In this document: piece by piece, positions 1 through 7,849 of the stretch
How positions within the stretch are numbered: position 1 is the stretch's first letter
Layout of the letters: every line of letters starts with the position of its first letter
The notes under the pieces: generated by a model
What the model saw: only the letters and a program-made list of their open reading frames with translations
Database searches by the model: none
What the model was told of the DNA's origin: nothing
Made by a program: the position numbers and the translations under genes
Origin: Clostridiales bacterium
GTDB taxonomy: Bacteria; Bacillota; Clostridia; Clostridiales; Oxobacteraceae
Length of the DNA stretch: 58,230 nucleotides
Direction: 5' to 3'
NCBI GenBank assembly: GCA_030016385.1
Contig: JASEJN010000014.1
Span: 1-58,230, forward strand

Positions 1-180
1 GAAGCCGGCTCAGCAGGCGTCCATGCCTGCTGAGCCGACGCTGAGGCAGGGCGTCGAATAGAAGCGTACCCGGCAAAATGCAGGCACAAATCGTAGAGTA
101 TCAAGACGAGCGATCAGGTGCCGGGATGTTATGTGCTATGCAAATAATGATGCATTTGATGTTGCATGCCATGCTCTGTA
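1..180 (+). repeat. structured intergenic repeat, copy A (3' part)
   Basis: This is the 3' part of a repeat also found at 14049-14278, 25720-25910 (minus strand) and 58118 onward. It keeps the conserved GCGTACCCGGC block, the GAGTATCAAGACGA arm and the CAGGTG motif. The apical hairpin is present with different stem bases but preserved pairing (CAGCAGGC/GCCTGCTG). Beyond about 145 it carries TGCATTTGATGTTGCATG, which is the reverse complement of the 5' arm seen in the other copies. The 5' end lies outside the window. No protein is encoded. The function is unknown: it could be a non-autonomous mobile element or a structured RNA. Confidence 0.8.
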
Positions 181-200
181 AATATCATGCAGAATAAAAA

Positions 201-722
201 TTATTTTTCACATATCACCGCATCAAAATATGTAAAATGATATACATTCTTTTTCTCTCCAGTAAGTATATCCCTTATCTTATATATATCCATATCATCA
301 TTATGATCTCTGCCATGCTGCCTGTGCCTTTCTGCCACTATCTTTTTGCCTTCCTCATTCAATTCAGTCACTACAAGAATACCGCCTTTTTTCAATACCC
401 GTTCCATTTCATTTAAAGCCCTGGCATAATCGTCAAAGTGGTGGACAGCGTTGTAGCATGTTACCAGATCAAATGTCTCATTTAAGAACGGAAGGTTCTG
501 AGCATCAGCATTGATAAATAGCACTTTCTCTATGCCCATGTCCTCAAAATCCTGCCTGGTCTCTTGAAGCCTCTCTTCGTTATATTCTACTGTAACAACA
601 TGGTATCCTCTTTTTGCAAGGTTTTCTGCCATTACGCCTTTACCTGTGCCCACATCAAGCATAAGACCATCTGTCTTTGGGAGTTTATCAATCAAATAGG
701 GAATATCTATCTCTATATTCAT
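201..722 (-). CDS. class I SAM-dependent methyltransferase
   Basis: About 173 residues, a small Rossmann-fold methyltransferase of the Methyltransf_11/UbiE-like type. SAM-binding motif I is visible as LDVGTGKGVMAE near the N-terminus, followed by an acidic motif II (VTVEYNEE), the NADAQNLPF segment and the VTCYNAVHHFDD motif. The ATG at 722 is preferred over the GTG at 731 because an AGAGGTGG ribosome binding site sits just upstream of it. The substrate cannot be told from the sequence. It stands alone, divergent from the downstream hsp20 gene. Confidence 0.85.
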   Translation of the reverse strand: MNIEIDIPYLIDKLPKTDGLMLDVGTGKGVMAENLAKRGYHVVTVEYNEERLQETRQDFEDMGIEKVLFINADAQNLPFLNETFDLVTCYNAVHHFDDYARALNEMERVLKKGGILVVTELNEEGKKIVAERHRQHGRDHNDDMDIYKIRDILTGEKKNVYHFTYFDAVICEK

Positions 723-777
723 AAATACCACCTCTATGCTGATTATAACATAAAAAGAAAAAAATCAATAAAATTTA

Positions 778-806
778 TTGACTTTCCCTGACTTTTATTT
801 TATAAT
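778..806 (+). promoter_or_regulatory. sigma-A type promoter of hsp20
   Basis: TTGACT, then exactly 17 bp, then TATAAT, about 48 bp before the hsp20 start. No CIRCE inverted repeat is seen, so HrcA control is not evident. Confidence 0.75.
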
Positions 807-853
807 AAAAACGAAAAAAGAAGTAAATAATAATGAGAAAGGAGGTTTTTATT

Positions 854-1294
854 ATGAGGAGAAGAGACATGTTCCCTGATAGGAGGAACAATTTGCCTGC
901 TTTCTTTGACGACTTCTTTAGTTTTCCATACTTTGATGACTTCTTTGACTATATGAGAGGTACAATCAAAGGTGCCAGACTCGATGTCAAAGAGACTGAA
1001 AACGAATACGTGGTTGAGGTAGATGTACCCGGCTACAATAAAGAGAATATCAACATTGAGATACAGGACGATTATCTGGTAGTGTCAGGAAAGCAGGAGG
1101 ATATTGTGGATGAAAACAACGGCGAATATATAAGAAAGGAACGCCGTATGGGTTCATTTACCCGGACAGTACCTATACCCGACAATGTAAAGCTGGATGA
1201 GATTACTGCAAAATACAACAACGGCGTATTAAGTATCACATTGCCGAAGGAAAAGCCTACGCCACCAAAAGGAAAAAGGATAAACATAGAATAA
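854..1294 (+). CDS. Hsp20 / alpha-crystallin family small heat shock protein
   Basis: About 147 residues, an ATP-independent holdase chaperone that forms oligomers in the cytoplasm and binds unfolding proteins. The alpha-crystallin domain spans roughly residues 40-146, with the VDVPGYNKENINIEI start, the GSFTRTVPIPDNV segment and the NGVLSITLPK strand typical of the family. The C-terminus ends in KRINIE, which contains an I-x-I motif (INI) used in oligomerisation. The start at 854 is chosen because AAAGGAGG lies 7 bp before it; an earlier in-frame ATG at 833 is upstream of that site. It has its own promoter and terminator and so is monocistronic. Confidence 0.93.
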   Translation: MRRRDMFPDRRNNLPAFFDDFFSFPYFDDFFDYMRGTIKGARLDVKETENEYVVEVDVPGYNKENINIEIQDDYLVVSGKQEDIVDENNGEYIRKERRMGSFTRTVPIPDNVKLDEITAKYNNGVLSITLPKEKPTPPKGKRINIE

Positions 1295-1325
1295 GGGCAG
1301 GAGCTACCTGTCCTTATTTTTTATT
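1295..1325. terminator. convergent terminator of hsp20 and the HAD gene
   Basis: The GGGCAGG/CCTGTCC hairpin (one G-U pair) is followed by a T-rich run. It starts at the hsp20 stop codon and overlaps the 3' end of the convergent HAD gene. Confidence 0.75.
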
Positions 1326-1948
1326 ATCTTGATGAGTTCATTTATCTCTGATATTATGTAGTCAGGATTTAGACTTTGCAGCTTTTCCTTATCAAAGAGT
1401 GACCAATTGACCACACAGGCTTTAACACCCGCCTCTTTAGCCGCAATTATATCATGGGGACTATCACCCACCATAAGGGTATGTTCGGCTTTTACATCCA
1501 GCAAACCCATAGCTTTAATAATTGGTTCTGGATGGGGTTTATTGTTTTTAGTGTCGTCCAATCCAATTACTAAATCTATATAATCATTAAGTCCAAAACG
1601 GTCTACACCATACTCCACACCACTTTTTGTCCTTGAAGAAACTATGGCTGTTTTAACCTCAAGCTGCTTTAACTTTTTTATAGTTTCAACCACGCCTGGA
1701 AACGGCCTTATAAGCGTATCCTGATATCTCGAGAAATATTCCCTATAATAATGTGTCATTTCCTCAACTTTATCCTTATTATAAAAAGACATCATCTCCG
1801 AAAGCGGTTTGCCAAAGACATCTATAAACTCGTCTCTTGTAACATTATGTCCGGTAAATTTCTTTACGGTTTCTCCATAACTTTTCTCTACTATCTCAGC
1901 AGTATCGGCAATAGTACCATCATAATCAAAAAGTACACATCTTATCAT
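1304..1948 (-). CDS. HAD-superfamily hydrolase (PpaX/Gph-like phosphatase)
   Basis: 214 residues with all four HAD motifs. Motif I is DYDGTIADT at residues 8-16 (nucleophile Asp), motif II is the SSRTK region near 104, motif III is the Lys in NKPHPEP, and motif IV is GDSPHDI. The alpha-helical cap lies between motifs I and II, as in subfamily IA phosphoglycolate phosphatases and the PpaX pyrophosphatase. The substrate is inferred only at family level. The start has GGGAG 8 bp upstream. It runs convergent to hsp20 and downstream of the zinc-ribbon gene on the same strand. Confidence 0.88.
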   Translation of the reverse strand: MIRCVLFDYDGTIADTAEIVEKSYGETVKKFTGHNVTRDEFIDVFGKPLSEMMSFYNKDKVEEMTHYYREYFSRYQDTLIRPFPGVVETIKKLKQLEVKTAIVSSRTKSGVEYGVDRFGLNDYIDLVIGLDDTKNNKPHPEPIIKAMGLLDVKAEHTLMVGDSPHDIIAAKEAGVKACVVNWSLFDKEKLQSLNPDYIISEINELIKIIKNKDR

Positions 1949-1977
1949 TTATTCATCTCCCGTCTAAGCTAAAAAAA

Positions 1978-2340
1978 TTAATAAAGCCTCCGGCCGCAGT
2001 TTGGACAATAATTGAAGGCAGGATTTACATAGCTGCCACAATTTGGACATACATTTTCCTGTCTGCCTATCCTGTGAAGTCTGGTGGTATCCAGAACCAC
2101 GCTGGCTCTAATTTCTTTTGCATAGTCTTCATCCACGGCATAGAGACTGTTGCAGCACCTGAATCTCACAAAGTATCTTCTGTTCCATGAAAAGAGCGGT
2201 ATAAAGAAGAAGTGAAAATAGGTATAATACTCAATCAGTTCAGCTCTGCTTAACCTGCCACACTCAGGGCATATCACACTATCAAATTCTCTTATCAGTT
2301 TCTCCTTATCCTGTATTCCAAATATACCTACGAAGAACAT
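1978..2340 (-). CDS. zinc-ribbon domain protein
   Basis: About 120 residues. There is a CPECG motif near residue 25 and a C-terminal CPNCGSYVNPAFNYCPNCG zinc ribbon with four cysteines. The middle carries a hydrophobic/aromatic stretch (YYTYFHFFFIPLF) that may associate with the membrane. Function is not known; such proteins occur widely in Clostridia. The ATG at 2340 is preferred because the earlier ATG at 2352 lies inside the GGAGGTAG ribosome binding site. It precedes the HAD gene by 29 bp on the same strand and could be co-transcribed with it. Confidence 0.8.
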   Translation of the reverse strand: MFFVGIFGIQDKEKLIREFDSVICPECGRLSRAELIEYYTYFHFFFIPLFSWNRRYFVRFRCCNSLYAVDEDYAKEIRASVVLDTTRLHRIGRQENVCPNCGSYVNPAFNYCPNCGRRLY

Positions 2341-2422
2341 AGCTACCTCCATATAACTATTAATTTCTCTACATAATTATATATCATTTTTTTATCTTCT
2401 GTGTAGTACCAGAAATATTTAT

Positions 2423-2452
2423 AAAAAAAGAACCCGGCATTTCACCGGGGTA
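2423..2452 (-). terminator. terminator of the hyd operon
   Basis: CCCGG/CCGGG hairpin followed on the minus strand by TTCTTTTTTT, immediately after the hydA stop codon. Confidence 0.85.
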
Positions 2453-2456
2453 TAGT

Positions 2457-4181
2457 CTATACTTTATATATGCCTCTTGAGATATAATGGGTATGAAGCA
2501 GTTGATGTGATTTTTCACTGAGGGGCTTCCCGAGAAATTCTGCATACAGGGTCTTTACTGCAGGATTTTCGTGGGATTTCCTGAGAGGCATATCCTTATC
2601 AACTTCGTATATCGCCTTTATCCTCTGTTTCCTTATCTCCCGGTCAGTCGGTATCGGCTGGCCGCCACCACCTATGCATCCTCCCGGGCAGCACATTATC
2701 TCTATGAAGTGGTATTCCTTCTTGCCTGAACGTACTTCGTCTAAAAGCTCACGGGCATTGGCCAGGCCATGAGCCACTGCCACCCTCACAGGTAATCCCT
2801 TCATAACCACCTCCGTCTCTTTAATCCCCTGCATACCCCTTACACTGTGAAAGTCCAGTTCTTCCAGCTCTATCCCAGTATAAACCTCATAGGCGGTCCT
2901 CAATGCAGCCTCCATCACACCGCCGGTAGCACCGAATATTGCTCCTGCACCCGTGGATATGCCCAGTGGGTCATCATAGTCCTCCGCAGGAAGGTTAGCA
3001 ATATCTATACCCATCTCCTTTATCATCCGTGCTACCTCTCTGGTCGTCAGGGCCACATCGATGTCTTTTACTCCGGAGGAATTCATCTCCGGTCTTCCGG
3101 CCTCAAACTTCTTAGCTGTACATGGCATGATAGAAACCACAAACATATCCTTCGGGTCTATGCCCAGCTTCTCAGCATAGTATGTCTTAGCCACTGCACC
3201 AAACATCTGCTGCGGTGATTTACAAGTAGAAAGGTCATCCAGAAAGTCAGGATAAAAATGTTCACAAAATTTTATCCAGCCGGGGCTGCATGATGTAATC
3301 AGTGGAAGCTTGCCTCCATGTTCTATCCTTTCCAGTAACTCTGTCCCTTCTTCCATAATGGTGAGGTCTGCAGCAAAGTCTGTGTCAAATACCCTGTCAA
3401 AACCAAGCCTCCTTAATGCTGCCACCATCTGACCCACCACAATGCTTCCCGGAGGCAACCCAAAGGGTTCACCAAGGGATACCCTTATAGCCGGTGCTGT
3501 CTGCACTATGGTAAATTTTTTAGGGTCTCTTATAGCCTCCCATACATTATCAGTCTCATCCCTTTCCATAATGGCACCGGTAGGGCATACCAGCGAACAT
3601 TGGCCACAGTTGGTACATGGCGAATCAGCTATCTTTAAATCAAATGGTGGGGCTATGACTGTATCAAAGCCTCTTTTGCTGGGTGAAAGCACACCAACCT
3701 TTTGCACCTCACTGCATACCGTGACGCACCTCCTGCATAGTATGCACTTCCTTGGATCCCTTATTATTGAAGGAGATGTATCATCAATCTCTACATCTTG
3801 CATTATACCAGTATATTCAATCTCCCTTATATTAAACTCCTTAGCCAGGTCCTGAAGCTCACAATTGCCATTCTTCCCACATGTAAGGCACTCCATGGGA
3901 TGGTTGCTCAGTATGAGCTCGAGGATAACCTTCCTGGCCTCGATGAGTTCTGGCGTATGGGTCAGCACCTCCATACCCTCCTGCACCAGTGTACTGCAGG
4001 ATGGCAACCATCCCTTTGCTCCCTTTACATCCACCAAGCATATCCTGCAGGCGCTGGGTCCCCCCAATTCCTTAAGATAGCAAAGGGTCGGGATACGGAC
4101 ACCAGCCTTTTCTGCTGCCTCCAGTATAGTCGTCTCTTCCTCCACTGTTACCTTTCTTCCATCAATACTTAGATTCACCAT
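2457..4181 (-). CDS. hydA: [FeFe] hydrogenase catalytic subunit HydA
   Basis: 574 residues, the H2-forming/oxidising subunit of a cytoplasmic multimeric hydrogenase. In order: a plant-type [2Fe-2S] domain (Cys34, 45, 48, 62), a His-Cys3 cluster segment (HPMECLTCGKNGNCELQ), two [4Fe-4S] ferredoxin motifs (CILCRRCVTVC and CTNCGQCSLVC), then the H-cluster domain. The H-cluster domain has the three signatures TSCSPGW, MPCTAKK and CCPGGCIGGGGQP, and all cluster cysteines are present. Its small-subunit domain follows at the C-terminus. It is the last gene of hydC-hydB-hydA, 15 bp after hydB. With HydB and HydC it fits the NAD(P)H/ferredoxin-linked bifurcating group. Maturases HydE, HydF and HydG are not in the window. 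Confidence 0.96.
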   Translation of the reverse strand: MVNLSIDGRKVTVEEETTILEAAEKAGVRIPTLCYLKELGGPSACRICLVDVKGAKGWLPSCSTLVQEGMEVLTHTPELIEARKVILELILSNHPMECLTCGKNGNCELQDLAKEFNIREIEYTGIMQDVEIDDTSPSIIRDPRKCILCRRCVTVCSEVQKVGVLSPSKRGFDTVIAPPFDLKIADSPCTNCGQCSLVCPTGAIMERDETDNVWEAIRDPKKFTIVQTAPAIRVSLGEPFGLPPGSIVVGQMVAALRRLGFDRVFDTDFAADLTIMEEGTELLERIEHGGKLPLITSCSPGWIKFCEHFYPDFLDDLSTCKSPQQMFGAVAKTYYAEKLGIDPKDMFVVSIMPCTAKKFEAGRPEMNSSGVKDIDVALTTREVARMIKEMGIDIANLPAEDYDDPLGISTGAGAIFGATGGVMEAALRTAYEVYTGIELEELDFHSVRGMQGIKETEVVMKGLPVRVAVAHGLANARELLDEVRSGKKEYHFIEIMCCPGGCIGGGGQPIPTDREIRKQRIKAIYEVDKDMPLRKSHENPAVKTLYAEFLGKPLSEKSHQLLHTHYISRGIYKV

Positions 4182-4196
4182 TCCTATCCCTCCCTT

Positions 4197-7172
4197 CTAT
4201 TTAACATCGCATCTCAGGCATCGAGATGCTTCCTTCACAGCTGCCTCTTCCTCTATGTCAAGCTGGACTTCTTTAAAGCCATACAGCCGCTCATTTAATG
4301 GAATCTCCTTCTGTACAAGTCTCTCCATAGGAGTCTCTATTATAGGTGCGGAGAGTACCCTGTCTTTTACCTCTTTAGTGTCCATATAGGCTGTGCCACC
4401 CAGATATCTGTCTATAGAGTATGCTGCTTTCTTACCCTGGGCTATGGCCTTGATAACTGTGGAAGGCCCTAAGACTACGTCTCCACCTGCAAATATGCCA
4501 GGAATATTGGTCATAAGCTCTTTATCCACATACAAGGCATCGCCCTTATCAGGGCAGTTGAACTCCCTCCTGAGGGCCTCTAAGTCCGGAACCTGGCCAG
4601 TGGCCTCTACCACAGCGTCGGCCTTTATGAAAAAGTTGCTTCCCTCTACGGGATAGGTTTTCCTCCTGCCTCTCTCATCGAACTCCCCAGCTCTCATCTT
4701 AACGCACTCCACCTCTTCTACCCTGCTCCTCCCCTTGAACCTGACGGGATTTACATAGAACATAAACTCCACGCCCTCAAGTCTTGCCTCATCTATCTCA
4801 TCCTTGTTGGCAGGCATATCGCTCTCCCCACGCCTGTAGAGGACATATACCTTCTCAAACCCCATCCTTCTTAAACTCCTGGCTGTATCCACGGCTACAT
4901 TTCCCCCGCCTATAACACAGGCTGAATTGCCTTCTATCCTTTTGCCAAACACATTAAACTCTCTTAAGAACTGCACTCCTGAATATACGCCTACCAGTTC
5001 CTCACCAGGTATATTCATCTTCACATCCTTATGGGCACCAATACCGATAAATACAGCATCAAATCCCATCCTTTCCAGGTCTGCCACGGACATATCCTCT
5101 CCCAGCCTTGTATTAGTCCTTATCTTTACCCCAAGGTCTGTTATTGCCTTTATCTCCTGATTCAGTATATCCCTCGGCAGCCTGTACTCAGGTATCCCCG
5201 CTATCAGCATGCCGCCTGCCACGGGAAGAGCTTCAAAAATAGTAACATCGTAGCCTTCTTTTGCAAGATAATAGGCGCAAGAAAGTCCAGCAGGGCCTGA
5301 TCCAATTATTGCCACCCTGTACCCATTGGACGACTTTTTCTCTTCTTTGATGTCCCTCTCCTTAAGCTCATAATCACCTGCAAACCTCTTTAACGCCTTT
5401 ATGCTCATCGGTGCATCAATCTGGGCCCTCCTGCATTTGAACTCGCAGGGATGGTCACACACTCTCCCGCATATGGAAGGCAGCGGATTATTTTCCTTTA
5501 TTATAGACACGGCCTTTACATAGTCCCTGTTTCTGATGGCATCTATATACCTCGGTACATCAACACCGGCAGGACATGCATTCTGACAGGGTGCTATAAA
5601 CATCGAGGCACATACTGAGGCCCTGCATCTTTTATCCTTTATATGCTCCTCATACTCATCCCTGAAATACCTTATGGTAGATAATACCGGGTTTGGTGCA
5701 GTCTGACCAAGGCCACACAGTGCTGTCTTCTTTATAATATTGCCCAGCTTTTCCAGCCGCTCTATATCACCATCCTGCCCCTGACCCTTCGTTATCCTGT
5801 CCAGTATCTCCAGCATCCTGGTAGTACCTATCCTGCATGGAGCACACTTGCCGCATGACTCCTCCTTTATAAACTCAAGGAAAAACCTTGCAAAATCAAC
5901 CATACAGGTATCCTCATCTAAGACGATAAGACCACCCGAACCCATTATGGTACCAAGCTCAGTAAGAGATTCATAGTCCACTGGCGTATTCAGTTTATCT
6001 ACAGGTATACATCCGCCCGATGGTCCTCCAGTCTGCGCCGCTTTGAACCTTCTGCCTTCAGGTATGCCACCTCCGATGTTAAAAATAATATCACCAAGAG
6101 GTGTACCCATGGGCACCTCTACAAGCCCTGTATTGTTAACCTTTCCTGCGAGAGCAAATACCTTTGTCCCTTTGCTCTTCTCATCACCTATCCCAGCAAA
6201 CCATTCTGCTCCTTTGATAATTATTATAGGTACCTGTGCCAGAGTCTCTACATTATTTATAATTGTAGGTTTACCCCAGAGGCCCCTGTCAGCAGGGAAT
6301 GGTGGCTTCGGCCTTGGTTCTCCCCTCTTCCCCTCCACCGGGGCTATAAGGGCCGTCTCTTCACCGCAAACGAATGCCCCCGCTCCAACCCTTATATCTA
6401 CATCAAAGTCAAAGCCCGTCCCAAAGAGATTCTTACCCAGATAGTCCCTGTTCCTGGCATCCCTTATGGCCTTGGTAAGCCTCTCTACTGCCAGAGGATA
6501 TTCTGCCCTGACATATACATAGCCCTGATTGGAACCAATGGCATACCCCGCTATGGCCATACCCTCCAACACGGAATGAGGGTCTCCCTCCAGTATGCTC
6601 CTATCCATGAAGGCACCTGGGTCTCCCTCGTCTGCATTGCAGACCACATACTTGGGTGTCGCCAGAGCCTTAGCTGCAAAACTCCATTTAAGTCCTGTAG
6701 GGAAACCGGCACCACCCCTGCCCCTCAAGCCAGATTTCTTCATCTCTTCTATTACATCATGGGGCGTCATTGTCTTTAAGACCTTCCTCAGCGCCTGATA
6801 TCCATCATTTTCAATATAGTCACCAATAGAAAGCGGGTCTATCCTCCCCACGTTTCTCAATGCAATCTTAACCTGCCTGCTTAAAAACTCCTTATTTTTA
6901 TATTCCAGTTCCTCTACTGGCTTCCCTTCAATAAGGTGTTTTTCCACTATCCTTCCTACATCCTCAGGCTTTAGATTGCTGTAGTATACGTTTTCCGGAA
7001 GTATTCTCATAATAGGTCCGGCACTGCAGGGACCCATACACCCTGTGACCTTTACCTCCACCTCATTATCTATGCCACTTTCTCTTACCCTCTTTAAAAG
7101 CTCATCCTTTACCTTCATGCATCCAGACGAAAGACAGCCACCACCGCCGCATACATATACACTCCTTTTCAT
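4197..7172 (-). CDS. hydB: HydB (NuoF-like) fused to a GltD-like flavoprotein
   Basis: About 991 residues, against roughly 600 for ordinary HydB. The N-terminus is a thioredoxin-like [2Fe-2S] domain (CGGGGCLSSGC and CMGPCSAGP). The NuoF core follows, with the NADH/FMN motif GRGGAGFPTGLKW and the [4Fe-4S] motif ESCGKCAPCRIGT. The usual C-terminal two-cluster ferredoxin domain is replaced by a GltD/NfnL-like module. That module has cysteine sets CQNACPAGVDVP and CGRVCDHPCEFKC, the dinucleotide motifs GSGPAGLSCAYYL and GGGNVAVDTARSL, and a terminal CLRC. The family role is to move electrons between pyridine nucleotide and HydA; a second, NADPH-type site is inferred. The start at 7172 has a GGGGG ribosome site; the upstream GTG would overlap hydC. 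Confidence 0.93.
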   Translation of the reverse strand: MKRSVYVCGGGGCLSSGCMKVKDELLKRVRESGIDNEVEVKVTGCMGPCSAGPIMRILPENVYYSNLKPEDVGRIVEKHLIEGKPVEELEYKNKEFLSRQVKIALRNVGRIDPLSIGDYIENDGYQALRKVLKTMTPHDVIEEMKKSGLRGRGGAGFPTGLKWSFAAKALATPKYVVCNADEGDPGAFMDRSILEGDPHSVLEGMAIAGYAIGSNQGYVYVRAEYPLAVERLTKAIRDARNRDYLGKNLFGTGFDFDVDIRVGAGAFVCGEETALIAPVEGKRGEPRPKPPFPADRGLWGKPTIINNVETLAQVPIIIIKGAEWFAGIGDEKSKGTKVFALAGKVNNTGLVEVPMGTPLGDIIFNIGGGIPEGRRFKAAQTGGPSGGCIPVDKLNTPVDYESLTELGTIMGSGGLIVLDEDTCMVDFARFFLEFIKEESCGKCAPCRIGTTRMLEILDRITKGQGQDGDIERLEKLGNIIKKTALCGLGQTAPNPVLSTIRYFRDEYEEHIKDKRCRASVCASMFIAPCQNACPAGVDVPRYIDAIRNRDYVKAVSIIKENNPLPSICGRVCDHPCEFKCRRAQIDAPMSIKALKRFAGDYELKERDIKEEKKSSNGYRVAIIGSGPAGLSCAYYLAKEGYDVTIFEALPVAGGMLIAGIPEYRLPRDILNQEIKAITDLGVKIRTNTRLGEDMSVADLERMGFDAVFIGIGAHKDVKMNIPGEELVGVYSGVQFLREFNVFGKRIEGNSACVIGGGNVAVDTARSLRRMGFEKVYVLYRRGESDMPANKDEIDEARLEGVEFMFYVNPVRFKGRSRVEEVECVKMRAGEFDERGRRKTYPVEGSNFFIKADAVVEATGQVPDLEALRREFNCPDKGDALYVDKELMTNIPGIFAGGDVVLGPSTVIKAIAQGKKAAYSIDRYLGGTAYMDTKEVKDRVLSAPIIETPMERLVQKEIPLNERLYGFKEVQLDIEEEAAVKEASRCLRCDVK

Positions 7173-7185
7173 GCCATCGCCCCCT

Positions 7186-7644
7186 TTACTGATTTCTGTA
7201 CTTACCAAGGATTTCTGTCACCCTGTCTGGTTTTACCCTTGTATAGGTATCATCATCTACCATCATTACGGGACCCAGACCACATCCCCCAAGGCATCTT
7301 ACCACCTTAAGGGTAAACTGCCCGTCATCGGTCGTATCCCCAGGCTTTACCTTCAGCTCTTTACACAGCCTCTCTATGGTCGAATCAGAGCCCTTCACAT
7401 AGCATGCCGTCCCTTTGCAGATATTAACGGTGTGCCTGCCTTTGGGCTTTAAGGTAAAGAATGAATAGAATGTAGCCACACTGTATATTTCAGCCAATGT
7501 ATTACCCAGCCTTGAACTTATCTCTTCTAATGCCTCATGGGGCAGATAGCCGAAGTGGCCCTGTACATCCCTCAATACCTCGATAAGCGCCCCCTTCTCT
7601 CTGGAATGTCTTGCTATAATCTCATCAATCTCTTTAAATTCCAC
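7186..7644 (-). CDS. hydC: HydC (NuoE-like) [2Fe-2S] subunit
   Basis: 152 residues, thioredoxin-fold [2Fe-2S] subunit of the hydrogenase. After an N-terminal helical part it has the four cysteine ligands in CKGTACYVKG and CLGGCGLGPV, the NuoE pattern. It passes electrons within the HydABC complex. The GTG start has GGAGGTG with good spacing. It is the first gene of the minus-strand operon, 13 bp ahead of hydB, directly behind a -24/-12 promoter. Confidence 0.95.
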   Translation of the reverse strand: MEFKEIDEIIARHSREKGALIEVLRDVQGHFGYLPHEALEEISSRLGNTLAEIYSVATFYSFFTLKPKGRHTVNICKGTACYVKGSDSTIERLCKELKVKPGDTTDDGQFTLKVVRCLGGCGLGPVMMVDDDTYTRVKPDRVTEILGKYRNQ

Positions 7645-7667
7645 AATATCACCTCCATCTATTACAT

Positions 7668-7684
7668 AGCATATTTCATGCCAA
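7668..7684 (-). promoter_or_regulatory. sigma-54 (-24/-12) promoter of hydCBA
   Basis: On the minus strand: TGGCATGAAATATGC. The GG and GC are separated by exactly 10 bp, as in the TGGCACG-N4-TTGC consensus. Predicted transcription start is near 7658, just ahead of the hydC ribosome site. The gene directly upstream encodes a sigma-54 activator. Confidence 0.8.
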
Positions 7685-7717
7685 AAAAATAACGACCTTT
7701 TTCATGAGAAAAAGGCC
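7684..7717 (-). terminator. terminator of the hydrogenase-regulator gene
   Basis: CCTTTTTC/GAAAAAGG hairpin followed by a T-run on the minus strand. It separates the regulator transcript from the hydCBA promoter. Confidence 0.75.
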
Positions 7718-7742
7718 ATTATTTCACAACTTTGATATTTAC

Positions 7743-7849
7743 TAATGCTTTTATGCATTAAAAACTATTGTAAAAGTTTGTTAATAATGATATTAATTTA
7801 ACATTAACAATGCATTGTCGCATTACTATCAATGCTTTGTTACATTAAT
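7743..7849. promoter_or_regulatory. three copies of an AATGC-N6/7-(G)CATTA motif, candidate activator sites
   Basis: Imperfect inverted repeats at 7743-7760 (TAATGC...GCATTA), 7809-7825 (AATGC...GCATTA) and 7831-7849 (AATGC...CATTAA, overlapping the regulator stop). They lie about 95 to 185 bp upstream of the predicted hydC transcription start, the usual range for enhancer sites of sigma-54 activators. Binding by the adjacent Fis-type HTH protein is inferred. Confidence 0.5.

Noticed and set aside
2847..4172. Plus-strand ORFs opposite hydA
   Set aside because: Antisense shadows of a gene with complete [FeFe] hydrogenase motifs.
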